From Streptomyces hilarionis (GTDB taxonomy: Bacteria; Actinomycetota; Actinomycetes; Streptomycetales; Streptomycetaceae), in assembly GCF_024539675.1 (NCBI RefSeq), contig NZ_JAHHIT010000004.1, positions 62,001 through 126,000 on the forward strand: DNA of 64,000 nt, written 5' to 3'. Of the stretch, positions 43,256-51,117 are shown piece after piece. The notes beneath the pieces are model-generated. The model was not told where the DNA came from and did no database searches. It was given only the letters and a program-made list of their open reading frames with translations. Made by a program: the position numbers and the translations under genes. How positions within the stretch are numbered: position 1 is the stretch's first letter; each line of letters opens with the position of its first letter.

Positions 43256-43630
43256 ATGGAACCAGGTGATTCGACCAAGCAGGCTCGGGCCGCCGCCCAG
43301 CTGCGCAAGGGCGTCCTGGAGTACTGCGTACTCGCCCTGATGCGGGACCGCCCCCGCTACGGTGTGGAGCTTCTCCATGCCCTGGAGGAGTCCGGGGCCC
43401 TGGCCACCAGCCAGGGCACGGTCTACCCGTTGCTCTCCCGGCTCCGCCGCGACGACCTGGTCACCACCACCTGGCAGGAATCCGCCTCCGGACCACCGCG
43501 CCGCTACTACGCGCTCACCGACAGCGGCCGGGCCGCGCTCGACGAGTTCACCCGCGTCTGGCCCGGGTTCCGCGACGCGGTCGACGCCTTCCTGACCGCC
43601 CCGCACCCACCCACCGGAGACCCCGCATGA
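43256..43630 (+). CDS. PadR-family transcriptional regulator
   Basis: A 124-residue winged-helix PadR regulator. The domain runs from LRKGVLEYCVLALMRDRPRYGVELLHAL through the wing with GTVYPLLSRLRRDDLV and the C-terminal dimerisation helix. It has no long C-terminal Vir domain, so it is the short PadR type. The gene is probably leaderless and its last four bases overlap the HAAS gene (ATGA). PadR/HAAS pairs respond to envelope or phenolic stress; the effector is unknown. Confidence 0.92.
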   Translation: MEPGDSTKQARAAAQLRKGVLEYCVLALMRDRPRYGVELLHALEESGALATSQGTVYPLLSRLRRDDLVTTTWQESASGPPRRYYALTDSGRAALDEFTRVWPGFRDAVDAFLTAPHPPTGDPA

Positions 43631-44217
43631 AGATCTCGGCCGACCGCGTTCGCGACTACCTCTCCGCCGTCGAACGTGAGGGCTCCGCCCTCCCCGCCGA
43701 CCGCCGTCAGGAACTCCTCGCCGACCTCGCCGAGCACATCGAGGTGACGCGGGCCGAACGCCCCGACGCCCCGATCGGCGAGATACTGACCGAGCTGGGA
43801 GACCCCCGCACGATCGCGGCGACGGCGCTGGCCGAGGCGGGGAGCGGGGTGGCCGGCGCCGCGACCCGGAGCGGCGACGACGCTCCCGCCGGCCGGGGCA
43901 AGGTCCACCCCTCGGTCCCGCTGCTGATGCTCACCCTGTCGCTGCCCTTCATGATGGTCTTCCCCGACCTGCCCGGGCCGGCGATCGGCGTGCTGTTCCG
44001 GATCGCCGGCGCGGTTCTCCTGTGCACGTCGGTGCACTGGACCACGGTGCAGAAGACCACCGGCGTCCTGGTCACCGCCGTCCTGCCGAGCGCCGTCATC
44101 ACCGCCTGGAACCTGTCGGGAGCCCCGGCCGGCACCCCGTCTCTGGTGGCCAACCTGGTCACGCTCGCCGTGCTGACCGGCGCCTCCGTCCTGCTGTGGC
44201 GGGTCCGCCGCGCCTGA
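43627..44217 (+). CDS. HAAS-domain membrane protein, PadR partner
   Basis: A 196-residue protein with an N-terminal HAAS signalling domain (about 1-85: VRDYLSAVEREGSALPADRRQELLADLAEHIEVT and ELGDPRTIAATALAEA) and four C-terminal hydrophobic helices (about 95-190). HAAS domains link to PadR regulators and ABC-type or other membrane units. It overlaps padR by 4 nt. No partner permease follows, because the next gene is convergent. Confidence 0.88.
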   Translation: MKISADRVRDYLSAVEREGSALPADRRQELLADLAEHIEVTRAERPDAPIGEILTELGDPRTIAATALAEAGSGVAGAATRSGDDAPAGRGKVHPSVPLLMLTLSLPFMMVFPDLPGPAIGVLFRIAGAVLLCTSVHWTTVQKTTGVLVTAVLPSAVITAWNLSGAPAGTPSLVANLVTLAVLTGASVLLWRVRRA

Positions 44218-44265
44218 GCACCGGGTGACGGCGCGGACCACGGGGCGAGTGTCTCGGCGGGTGGT

Positions 44266-44760
44266 TCACCTGACGCGCCCCTCACCCCGGTCGGCTTCCT
44301 CTTCCTCCTCCTCGTCGGGAAGGTGGACGTCGTCGACGGCGATGTTCACCTCCACCACCTCCAGGCCGGTCATCCGCTCCACCGCGCCGATGACGTCGCC
44401 GCGCACATCACCGGCCACGTCGACGATGGAGGCGCCGTACTCGACGACGAGGTTCAGGTCGACGGCGGCCTGGCGCTCGCCCACCTCGACCTTCACCCCT
44501 CGCGTGACCGCGCCGCCTGCGCCCGCGCCGGGCACGCGGTCACGCATGGCGCCGAAGGCGCGGGACACCCCTCCGCCGAGACGGTGGACGCCCGGTACCT
44601 CGCGGGCTGCCAGGCCCGCGATCTTGGCCACCACGCCGTCCGCCATGGTGGTCTTTCCCCTGCTCTGTGCCGGTGCGCCCGAACCGGTGCGGCCCTTCAG
44701 CGTGCTCACGCCCGCCTCGGCCCGACCGGCCGGGCCGACGCTGGTGGTGGTCTCCGTCAT
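44266..44760 (-). CDS. Asp23/Gls24 family envelope-stress protein
   Basis: A 164-residue Asp23-family protein. A disordered, Thr/Ser-rich N-terminus (about 1-38) precedes the Asp23 domain (about 40-140) with VAKIAGLAAREVPGVHRLGGG, VKVEVGERQAAVDLNLVVEYG and the closing VNIAVDDVHL. The very acidic tail ends EEEEEEADRGEG. Family members coat the inner face of the membrane and are induced by envelope stress. It lies convergent to the PadR/HAAS operon. No divergent partner such as AmaP is seen. Confidence 0.9.
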   Translation of the reverse strand: MTETTTSVGPAGRAEAGVSTLKGRTGSGAPAQSRGKTTMADGVVAKIAGLAAREVPGVHRLGGGVSRAFGAMRDRVPGAGAGGAVTRGVKVEVGERQAAVDLNLVVEYGASIVDVAGDVRGDVIGAVERMTGLEVVEVNIAVDDVHLPDEEEEEEADRGEGRVR

Positions 44761-44995
44761 GACGATCGCCTCGGCCTTCGTCCGATTGCTCTGCCCGCCC
44801 CGGGTACCCGCCCCGGGCGGACGGTGAACGGGAGCCGGACACGGCGGGGGAGCGTGGCTCTTCTCCGTCGAGCCCGACGGTCCCGTCCTTCCCGCACCGG
44901 GTACGCCGTCCCCCCCCGCTGGTCCCTCGGAGTTGCCATGCCCCCGGCCCTGGGCCCGGCCGTCGGGCCCGGGTCGAGCCCGCCCACCGATACGG

Positions 44996-46231
44996 TCAGC
45001 GGGCGAGAAGCCACGTCCGGCTGGTGGCGATGACCTTGAGCTCGGCGGCGGTGAGCAAGGGGGCGTCGCCGCTCTTCGCCGAGCTCGGGCTCGCCGCGTT
45101 GTAGGCGGAGACGGAGATCCACAGTCCGTTCGGGCGCAGCGCGTCGGCCCGGAGCCGAACGACTCCCGGCCGCGTGCCGGTCAGATGCCGGGTGCCGATC
45201 TTCGTGCCGTCGGGGAGCATCCCGTTCCACACTTCCTCTTCACCGGCGATGCGGAGGGCCTCGACGTACGTCTGCCTGCCGGTCCCGGGATCGACGACGA
45301 CCACGTGGCCGTCGCCTCCGGTGCCGCCCTCCGAGCGGATGTGCAGGCGTCGGGGCAACAGGTCCTTGAGCAGGGGCAGGATGTCGCCCCGCTCGGATGA
45401 AGAGCCGGGCTCGACCGTCCCCAGGGGATTCGGCGCGCCGGCGCGGGTGAAGGCGCCGTCGATGAACGCCGCAAGGTTGCGCAGCTTGGCGGGGGTCATA
45501 CGGGGGGCGCGGGTCACCGGCTCACCCGGGCCCGCCACGTTGTGGGTGGCGACGTCGATGAGGTACCCGTCGGACGAGAGCATCGTGACCTCCCACTTCC
45601 TGATCCCGCCCGACTTGCCCGCCTCGGTGTACCCCTTGACGGCCCGGTTGTCGGGCTGGGTCGTGCACTCCTCGAACGGTGAGTCCTCCTCGGGCGGGCA
45701 GGTGATGAACTGCTTCAGGTCCGCCGGCGCCGGGTCGACGCGGCGCACGGACAGGCTCACCCTCGCCGCGCCGAACCCGTCCCGGAAGTCGATGGAGGCC
45801 GTCGCGGGCCGGTTCGCCCCGGTGCTGCCCGTCCCCTTGACCTGGGGGTGCTCGACGACGACCCCGGAGATCGTCCCCAGGCCGTTGCGGAGGATGTTCC
45901 GCATGTCCTTGGCGCTGACCGCGAAGTGCCCGTAGACGCCTCCGGGCGAGGGCGGCGGCGGGGGCGAGGGCGGCGGCGGGGGCGAGGGCGAGGGCGAGGG
46001 CGAGGCCGGGTTCCCGCTCCGGCCGTCGCGGTCCTGTCCGCCGACCAGGTGGACTCCGGCGGTCGTCGCGAGCACGACGGCCAGGGCGCTGGCGGCCACG
46101 GCGGAGGCGCGGCGCCGGGCCAGTCGGCGGCGGCCGCGCACCAGGCTGCCTTCCGCCAGGGCGTCGCGGTCGGCGGTGAACGAACCCGCCGTGTCGTCGA
46201 GCAGCTTTCCGAGTTCGTCTTCGAAAGGCAT
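44996..46231 (-). CDS. Anti-sigma-like membrane protein with proline-rich linker
   Basis: A 411-residue protein encoded directly behind a SigE-type sigma factor gene. The N-terminal cytoplasmic part (1-60) includes VRGRRRLARRRAS, then one transmembrane helix (about 60-82), a low-complexity linker of SP and PPPPPSP units (about 92-118), and a large extracytoplasmic domain (about 120-411). The layout is that of sigma-factor partner proteins, where the N-terminal helix binds sigma and the outer domain senses signals. No zinc-anti-sigma motif is present, so the regulatory role is inference from position. Confidence 0.78.
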   Translation of the reverse strand: MPFEDELGKLLDDTAGSFTADRDALAEGSLVRGRRRLARRRASAVAASALAVVLATTAGVHLVGGQDRDGRSGNPASPSPSPSPPPPPSPPPPPSPGGVYGHFAVSAKDMRNILRNGLGTISGVVVEHPQVKGTGSTGANRPATASIDFRDGFGAARVSLSVRRVDPAPADLKQFITCPPEEDSPFEECTTQPDNRAVKGYTEAGKSGGIRKWEVTMLSSDGYLIDVATHNVAGPGEPVTRAPRMTPAKLRNLAAFIDGAFTRAGAPNPLGTVEPGSSSERGDILPLLKDLLPRRLHIRSEGGTGGDGHVVVVDPGTGRQTYVEALRIAGEEEVWNGMLPDGTKIGTRHLTGTRPGVVRLRADALRPNGLWISVSAYNAASPSSAKSGDAPLLTAAELKVIATSRTWLLAR

Positions 46232-46349
46232 GGGGAACCACCAGATCTTGAGTCGTCGCGGAGATGAGGAGGACAGCGCCTGGGACGGACGGCGGGACAG
46301 GCGTCGGGACAGACGCCGGGAAGGGCCGCCGGAAGCCGGACGGCGCGAG

Positions 46350-46877
46350 TCAGCCCGGGGCGATCAGCTCGGTGAGACTGCCCCCGAGCCGCTCGCGGAG
46401 TTTCGTCAACGCCCGCGTCGACCGGGTGCGCACCGCGGCGGAACTCACGTTCATCGCGTCGGCCGTCTCCTCCACGCTGCGGTCCTCCCAGTACCGCAGC
46501 ACCACCACCACCCGGTCCTTGGGCGGCAGTTCACGCAGGGCCTCCAACAGGGCGAGCCGCAGCGCCGGATCGTCGCCGCTCCGGGGCATCGGCGCGTCCG
46601 GCAGCACGGCCAGGGGGCGCTCGGACGCGGAGTACCGTCGTTTGTGCGTCAGGAACGTACGCACGAGCACGGCCTGCGCGTACGCCGCAGGATTGTCGAT
46701 CCGGGACGCGCGCCCCCACACCGTGTACATCCGGCTGAGCGTCTCCTGCACCAGATCCTCGGCGAGATGAGTGTCACCGCTGGTGAGCAGACAGGCGGCA
46801 CGATGCAGATGCCCCGCCCGTCCGGTCGCGAACTCCCTGAACTCCTCTGTCCGGGACGATGTCCGGGACCTTCTCAT
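46350..46877 (-). CDS. SigE-family ECF RNA polymerase sigma factor
   Basis: A 175-residue extracytoplasmic-function sigma factor of the SigE (SigE50-type actinobacterial) group. Region 2 (about 15-85) contains EFREFATGRAGHLHRAACLLTSGDTHLAEDLVQETL and region 4 (about 110-165) contains LRELPPKDRVVVVLRYWEDRSVEETADAMNVSSAAVRTRSTRALTKL. The ATG at 46877 has GAGGGG upstream. The neighbouring membrane protein, 118 nt downstream, is the likely partner. A promoter and its own -35 box (ECF-type AAC) cannot be placed with confidence. Confidence 0.9.
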   Translation of the reverse strand: MRRSRTSSRTEEFREFATGRAGHLHRAACLLTSGDTHLAEDLVQETLSRMYTVWGRASRIDNPAAYAQAVLVRTFLTHKRRYSASERPLAVLPDAPMPRSGDDPALRLALLEALRELPPKDRVVVVLRYWEDRSVEETADAMNVSSAAVRTRSTRALTKLRERLGGSLTELIAPG

Positions 46878-47273
46878 TCCCACCCCTCGGCACCTCTCCG
46901 TCGGTCTACACCTCACAGACGCGCCGGGCCTCGCCAAATGTTTCAGACGGGTGCGACAAGGGGCCCCGCCCGCACCGCGGAGCAGACGCGGCCGACGCGC
47001 GAACGCCCTGGTGGAGCCGGAATCGGCTGCGCCGGGGCGCGGCGGAGAGGGCGGCCCGGCGAGCGCCCCGCGCCACCGCACCGCCGACCGGTCAGCGGGT
47101 GGAGGACGTCCGGTGCTCCTTGACGCGATGACCGGACGCAACTCGCGTCCGATATCGCCGAGTTGGAGTGCAACCTTTGAGGGGGTGCGCGCTCTGTGCC
47201 AGATCGCGGCCGTCGTGGACCATGCCCGCGGGCCACCCGCGATGTCTACGGGCGCGCGAACCCGCGGGCCGCG
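46878..47273. other. Intergenic stretch with a MerR-type half-operator
   Basis: No gene is supported. The dyad GTTGGAGTGCAAC (47162-47174) resembles the GTTGGAGTGCACTCCAAC type of MerR-family operators but lacks a complete -35/-10 pair and faces no intact gene. It may be left from a lost redox gene in this decayed region. Confidence 0.4.
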
Positions 47274-47654
47274 TCAGGCCGACGCGCCGCCGTCGACGAC
47301 CAGGTCGGCGCCGACCACCGCGCCGGCCGCGGGGGAGGCGAGATGGAGCACCGCGGCCGCCACTTCCTCGGCTTGTGCGACCCGGCCGAGCGGGTTTCCC
47401 GTCTTCACGCGCTCGGCACGCTCGGCCTCGCTCTCGCCGGGCCGCAGCGACATGGGCGCGGCGGAGGTGCCGGGGCTGACGGCGTTGATGCGGATGCCCT
47501 GGTGGACGTGGTCGAGCGCGGCGGCGCGGGTCAGCGCGGAGACCGCCGCCTTCGAGGTGATGTACGGGGCCGTGTTCGGGATCCGCAGGTGCGCGCCCAG
47601 ATGGGAGGAGATGTCGACGATGGCGCCGCCGCCGTGCTCCCTCGGTCGAAGCAC
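47274..47654 (-). pseudogene. Truncated short-chain dehydrogenase/reductase
   Basis: The reading frame codes for the C-terminal half of an SDR: the catalytic serine in DISSHLG and YxxxK in PYITSKAAV, followed by RINAVSPGTSAAPM and the C-terminal VVDGGASA. The Rossmann N-terminal half with TGxxxGxG (about 110-120 residues) is absent; the next gene upstream is unrelated. It cannot bind the cofactor as it stands, so I treat it as a pseudogene. Confidence 0.8.
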
Positions 47655-47748
47655 CGATGAGCCGGCCGCACGCGCCCACTCGTCGCGGCGCCCGGCTTCC
47701 GGTATCCGGCGTCCGTGTCCGCCCGCGTGCCGCGTGGCGTCGGGTCGT

Positions 47749-48186
47749 TCAGTCGAGGCAGAACTCGTTGCCCTCGATGTCCTGCATCGCGATGCAGGAC
47801 TCGTTCTCGTCGTCGGCGACGAGGACCTGCACGCATGTCGCGCCGAGCGCGATCAGTCGCTCGCACTCGGCCTTGAGCGTGGCGAGTCGCTCCTCACCCA
47901 CGAGGCCGGTGCCGACCCGCACGTCGAGATGCACCCGGTTCTTGACGGTCCTGCCCTCGGGGACGCGCTGGAAGTACAGTCGCGGTCCCACGCCCGAGGG
48001 ATCGCCGCACGCGAACCATGCCCCGCGCTTCTCGGGCGGCAGCGTGCCGTTGTAGTCGTCCCAGGTGTCGAATCCCTGGGGCGGCGGCGGTACGACGTAC
48101 CCCAGCACCTCACACCAGAAGCGGGCCACGCGCTCGGGTTCCGCGCAGTCGAAGGTGACCTGGAACTGCTTGATCGTCGTCATCAC
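47749..48186 (-). CDS. VOC-family protein (glyoxalase-like)
   Basis: A 145-residue vicinal-oxygen-chelate protein. The start (MMTTIKQFQVTFDCAEPERVARFWCEVLGY) and the end (QDIEGNEFCLD with the metal glutamate E) are typical of the glyoxalase-like group with a single domain. Histidine in RVHLDVRVGTG (about 88) is another possible ligand. No strong ribosome site is visible before the ATG. It borders the decayed SDR and the PL11 remnant. Confidence 0.85.
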   Translation of the reverse strand: MMTTIKQFQVTFDCAEPERVARFWCEVLGYVVPPPPQGFDTWDDYNGTLPPEKRGAWFACGDPSGVGPRLYFQRVPEGRTVKNRVHLDVRVGTGLVGEERLATLKAECERLIALGATCVQVLVADDENESCIAMQDIEGNEFCLD

Positions 48187-48388
48187 GTCACCGTAACAGG
48201 GGCGCCACCCCGGGCAACTCCCGTTTTCCGTGCGGACGATGGCCCCGTGGTCAGGTACGAGGCCCTGGGAGAGATCCAGGGGTCACCGACCGCGTTCGGG
48301 CCTGGGTGAAGCCGTGCCCTCCGGTGGCCTTGAGTGCCTTGACGTAAGCGACGAGCGAGGCCCGGGTGGCGGTCGCCCGGTCCATTCG

Positions 48389-48590
48389 TTCAAGGTGTCC
48401 GAGGACTCCGGCGAACCGGGCTCGTGGATGGCGGACGCGCGCACGGGACGGATCCTGTGGCAGACGGCGGGCGGATCCGACAACGGCCGGGGCGTCGCCG
48501 CCGACGTCTACGTCTACGCCGGCAGTCCGGGCGCCGAGGCGTGGTCCGCCTCCGACACCACGCTGCGCTCCGCGACCGGCGCGTCCCTCA
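48389..48590 (+). pseudogene. Remnant of a PL11 rhamnogalacturonan lyase
   Basis: The plus-strand frame reads VHSFKVSEDSGEPGSWMADA, RTGRILWQTAGGSDNGRGVA and AGSPGAEAWSASDTTLRSAT, which is the catalytic-core signature of family 11 rhamnogalacturonan lyases (SWMADARTGxILW... NGRGVA... YAGSPGAEAW). Only about 65 residues remain from a protein of some 600, with an extra VY before YAGSPG. The remaining parts are absent on both sides, so this is a gene fragment. On the minus strand, about 48251-48390, another short piece (ASLVAYVKALKATGGHGF) may belong to a different lost gene that I do not recognise. Confidence 0.8.
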
Positions 48591-48665
48591 TCGGCGGCGA
48601 CATGCCCACACCGCCCCGCCCGGCCGTCCACACCCCCTGACCTCCGGTCGGGCCGCCCGGGGGAC

Positions 48666-48681
48666 GTCCCTGTTCCGTAAG
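48666..48681 (-). promoter_or_regulatory. Direct-repeat operator, copy 1
   Basis: Minus strand reads CTTACGGAACAGGGAC, plus strand GTCCCTGTTCCGTAAG. It ends 47 nt before the ATG of the molybdopterin oxidoreductase gene (48728). The second half is the least conserved of the four copies. Confidence 0.6.
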
Positions 48682-48727
48682 GGTTTCATGGTTCCGGTCC
48701 GGTCGATCACCCAGGTGAGATGGGGAC

Positions 48728-49864
48728 ATGAAACCGCACGTGTCTCCGCCGGCGTTCCGGGGCCGGTTGCACGATCCGCGCACCGCGACGTCGATCGGCC
48801 GCTGGCTCGGGGTGGCGTTCGCCCTGTGCTTCGTCACCGGGCTGATCAGTCATGTCATGCAGCATCCGCCCGCCTATGCGGCCGACCTCGTTCCGAGCCG
48901 CCCGGTCTGGGGGTACCGGCTCAGCCAGGGCCTGCACGTCGCCTCCGGCATCGCGGCCGTCCCGCTGCTGCTGGCCAAGCTGTGGACGGTGTATCCGCGT
49001 CTGTTCGTCCGGCCGGCGCTGAGGTCGGTCGGGCACGCCTGTGAGCGGCTGTCGGTGGCGGTGCTGGTCGCCGGCGCCGTCTTCGAGGTCTCGACCGGCC
49101 TGCTGAACACGGCCCAGTGGTACCCGTGGCCCTTCTCGTTCGTGCCCGTGCACTACGCGGTGGCCTGGCTCGTCGCCGGGGCGCTGGTGCTGCACGTGGC
49201 CGTCAAGGCGCCGGAGATCAGGGCGCACTGGACCCGCCGTTCGCCCGGGACGCTCGCCCTGCCCGCGCAGGACGGACCGGACCGGCGCTCGCTGCTGGCC
49301 TCGGTGGGCGCGGCGGTCGGAGCCGTCACGCTCACCACCGTGGGCCAGTCGTTCACCCCGCTCAAGGACTTCCTGCTGTTCGCGCCCCGCGATCCGGACA
49401 AGGGCCCCCAGTCGCTGCCCGTGAACCGCACCGCCGCGGCGGCCGGCGTCGGCAGGATCCCCGACGAGGCCTACCGGCTGGTGGTCTCCGGCCCGCGGCC
49501 CTACACCCTCACCCTGGACGAGCTGCGCGCCCTGCCGCAGCACGAGGTGGAACTGCCGATCGCGTGCGTCGAGGGATGGAGCAAGTCGGCGCGCTGGAGC
49601 GGCGTGCGCGTCGTCGATCTGCTGGAGCGTGCGCAGGCGCCGGACCATGCGCGGGTGCGGGTGGTGTCCTTGCAACTGCGCGGCGGCTACCGGGTGTCGG
49701 AGATGGGACGCGAGCACGCCCGCGACCCGCTGACCCTGATCGCCCTGCGGCTGAACGGCGAGGAACTCGACGCCGACCACGGATATCCGGCGCGGCTCAT
49801 CGCCCCGAACCGGCCGGGCGTGTTGCAGACCAAGTGGGTCGGCCGGCTGGAGGTGACGGCGTGA
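48728..49864 (+). CDS. Membrane-anchored sulfite-oxidase-type molybdopterin oxidoreductase
   Basis: A 378-residue protein with an N-terminal membrane part of four helices (about 25-150, including SHVMQHPPAYAADL and FSFVPVHYAVAWL) and a C-terminal oxidoreductase-molybdopterin domain (about 195-378). The conserved Mo-ligand cysteine is C280 or so in PIACVEGW, and the ends GYPARLIAPNRPG and KWVGRLEV are family hallmarks. The membrane part resembles b-type cytochrome carriers and may hand electrons to haem; I see H residues in HVMQH and HVASG-like contexts. A 4-nt GTGA overlap joins it to the next gene. An upstream CTTAC-type repeat places it in the two-component regulon. Confidence 0.88.
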   Translation: MKPHVSPPAFRGRLHDPRTATSIGRWLGVAFALCFVTGLISHVMQHPPAYAADLVPSRPVWGYRLSQGLHVASGIAAVPLLLAKLWTVYPRLFVRPALRSVGHACERLSVAVLVAGAVFEVSTGLLNTAQWYPWPFSFVPVHYAVAWLVAGALVLHVAVKAPEIRAHWTRRSPGTLALPAQDGPDRRSLLASVGAAVGAVTLTTVGQSFTPLKDFLLFAPRDPDKGPQSLPVNRTAAAAGVGRIPDEAYRLVVSGPRPYTLTLDELRALPQHEVELPIACVEGWSKSARWSGVRVVDLLERAQAPDHARVRVVSLQLRGGYRVSEMGREHARDPLTLIALRLNGEELDADHGYPARLIAPNRPGVLQTKWVGRLEVTA

Positions 49865-50310
49865 AGGCGGCGCGGGTGCTGGTGGGCACGGCCGGTGTGG
49901 CGCTCATGGGCGTCGGCGGCTACCTGTTGGCGGACGTGCGTGACCCGATCGGCGTGCTGGTCTGGCTGGGCGGGGCCGTCCTCCTGCACGACCTGGTCGT
50001 CGCTCCCGCGGTGCTGCTGGCCGGGCTGGTGCTGGTGCGCCGGCGGGCGAGGGGACCGGTGCGCGGGGCTCTGCTCGTCGCGGGAGCGCTGACGGCGGTG
50101 GCGCTGCCGGTGCTGCTGCGACCGGGCAGGACGGCCAACCCGTCGGTGCTGCCGCTCGACTACCCGCGCAACTGGCTGATCGCCCTGGCGGCCGTGGCCG
50201 CGGGGACGGCGTTGTGGGCGGCCGGGCGGCAGGTCGTGCACGGGCGGCGGCGACCCGACCGATCCGACCGACCCGACCGATCCGACCGACCCGACCGACC
50301 CGGCCGGTGA
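49861..50310 (+). CDS. Small membrane protein coupled to the oxidoreductase
   Basis: A 149-residue membrane protein with four or five helices (about 4-24, 30-55, 65-85 and 100-120) and a C-terminal basic/acidic repeat tail of RPDRSD units encoded by an 18-bp repeat. It begins with GTG overlapping the oxidoreductase stop. No family is recognised; it is probably a membrane partner of the oxidoreductase. Confidence 0.75.
   Translation: MKAARVLVGTAGVALMGVGGYLLADVRDPIGVLVWLGGAVLLHDLVVAPAVLLAGLVLVRRRARGPVRGALLVAGALTAVALPVLLRPGRTANPSVLPLDYPRNWLIALAAVAAGTALWAAGRQVVHGRRRPDRSDRPDRSDRPDRPGR
50252..50307 (+). repeat. 18-bp tandem repeat, about three copies
   Basis: Repeated GACCCGACCGATCCGACC-type units at the 3' end of the small membrane protein gene encode the tail RPDRSDRPDRSDRPDRPGR. 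Slippage-prone sequence. Confidence 0.8.
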
Positions 50311-50375
50311 CGCGCCGGTCCGGCCGCCCGACGCACCGTCACGCGCCCGTCGCAGGCGACGCGGACAGGCGACGT

Positions 50376-50391
50376 CTTACAGGTGTCTTAC
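50376..50391 (+). promoter_or_regulatory. Direct-repeat operator, copy 2
   Basis: CTTACAGGTGTCTTAC: two CTTAC units exactly 11 bp apart, ending 53 nt before the ATG at 50444. TAGCGT (50432-50437) ends 6 nt before that ATG, so the gene is probably leaderless and the repeat sits at about -68 to -53. Confidence 0.7.
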
Positions 50392-50443
50392 GCGTGCCCC
50401 CGTGGCCGGGGCGGCAGCGCCGCCGCGCCCCTAGCGTGAGCGG

Positions 50444-51064
50444 ATGAGTTCTCTGCGCACCGCGCGCGTCATGGCGCTGGTCACCGCCCCGCCGCTGCTG
50501 CTGGCCGCCGCGGGCCTGGTGCACCCCCGTCATCTGACGCCGGCGACGGCGGGCGACTGGGCGGGGCTGCACATCGCCCTGCTGCCCGTCTTCCCCCTCC
50601 TCGTCCTCGGTCTGGTGGTCCCGTTGTGGGGAAGGCCGCGCCGGGACGCGGACGGGGTGCTGACCGTGCTCGTGTGGGCCGGCTGCCTCTGCTTCGCCGC
50701 GTACTACTCCGGTCTGGACGCGGTGGCGGGCATCTCCGCCGGGACGGTGGTGGAGCACGGTGTGCACGGGGCGGCCGGGCGACTGTTCGCCACCGGCGAC
50801 GCACTGGGCCTGACGGGGGTGTACGGGCTGGCCGTCGCCTCCCTCGCGTGCAGCGCGGCGCTCTGGCGGCGGCACGGCGTCCGGGTCCTGCCGGGCGCGG
50901 TCGTCCTGCTCGCCGCGTGCTGGTCGTTCACCGACAGTCATATCTTCTGGCCGAAGGGCGTGTTCACCATGGTGGGCTTCGCCGTGGCGTTCGCGTCGCT
51001 GACGGTGGCCGCGGGCCGGCCGGTCGAACGGGTGCGGGAACCGGAAAGGCTTACGAACCCCTGA
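50444..51064 (+). CDS. Five-helix membrane protein of unknown function
   Basis: A 206-residue polytopic protein with five or six hydrophobic helices (for example 10-30, 44-62, 72-94, 125-148 and 168-190). It has no signal motif or catalytic signature; two histidines (VHPRH, LHI) and a DALGLTG segment are conserved-looking but I recognise no family. Probably leaderless, preceded by operator copy 2. Its stop lies inside operator copy 3 for the following epimerase gene. Confidence 0.72.
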   Translation: MSSLRTARVMALVTAPPLLLAAAGLVHPRHLTPATAGDWAGLHIALLPVFPLLVLGLVVPLWGRPRRDADGVLTVLVWAGCLCFAAYYSGLDAVAGISAGTVVEHGVHGAAGRLFATGDALGLTGVYGLAVASLACSAALWRRHGVRVLPGAVVLLAACWSFTDSHIFWPKGVFTMVGFAVAFASLTVAAGRPVERVREPERLTNP

Positions 51065-51065
51065 C
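51050..51065 (+). promoter_or_regulatory. Direct-repeat operator, copy 3
   Basis: CTTACGAACCCCTGAC: CTTAC and CTGAC 11 bp apart. It ends 53 nt before the epimerase ATG at 51118, and TACGGT (51105-51110) ends 7 nt before it, a leaderless promoter. The site overlaps the stop codon of the upstream membrane protein gene. Confidence 0.7.
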
Positions 51066-51117
51066 GTCGGCGAGCGGAAGGGCCCACGACCGGGTCCGGG
51101 GCCCTACGGTCGGTGAC

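Noticed and set aside
45950..46010. GGCGAGGGC repeats, which could suggest a structural or CRISPR-like array
   Set aside because: They encode the proline-rich linker of the sigma-partner protein; no spacers.
48251..48390. Minus-strand fragment ASLVAYVKALKATGGHGF
   Set aside because: It may be the end of a lost gene, but I recognise no family and cannot support a feature of its own.
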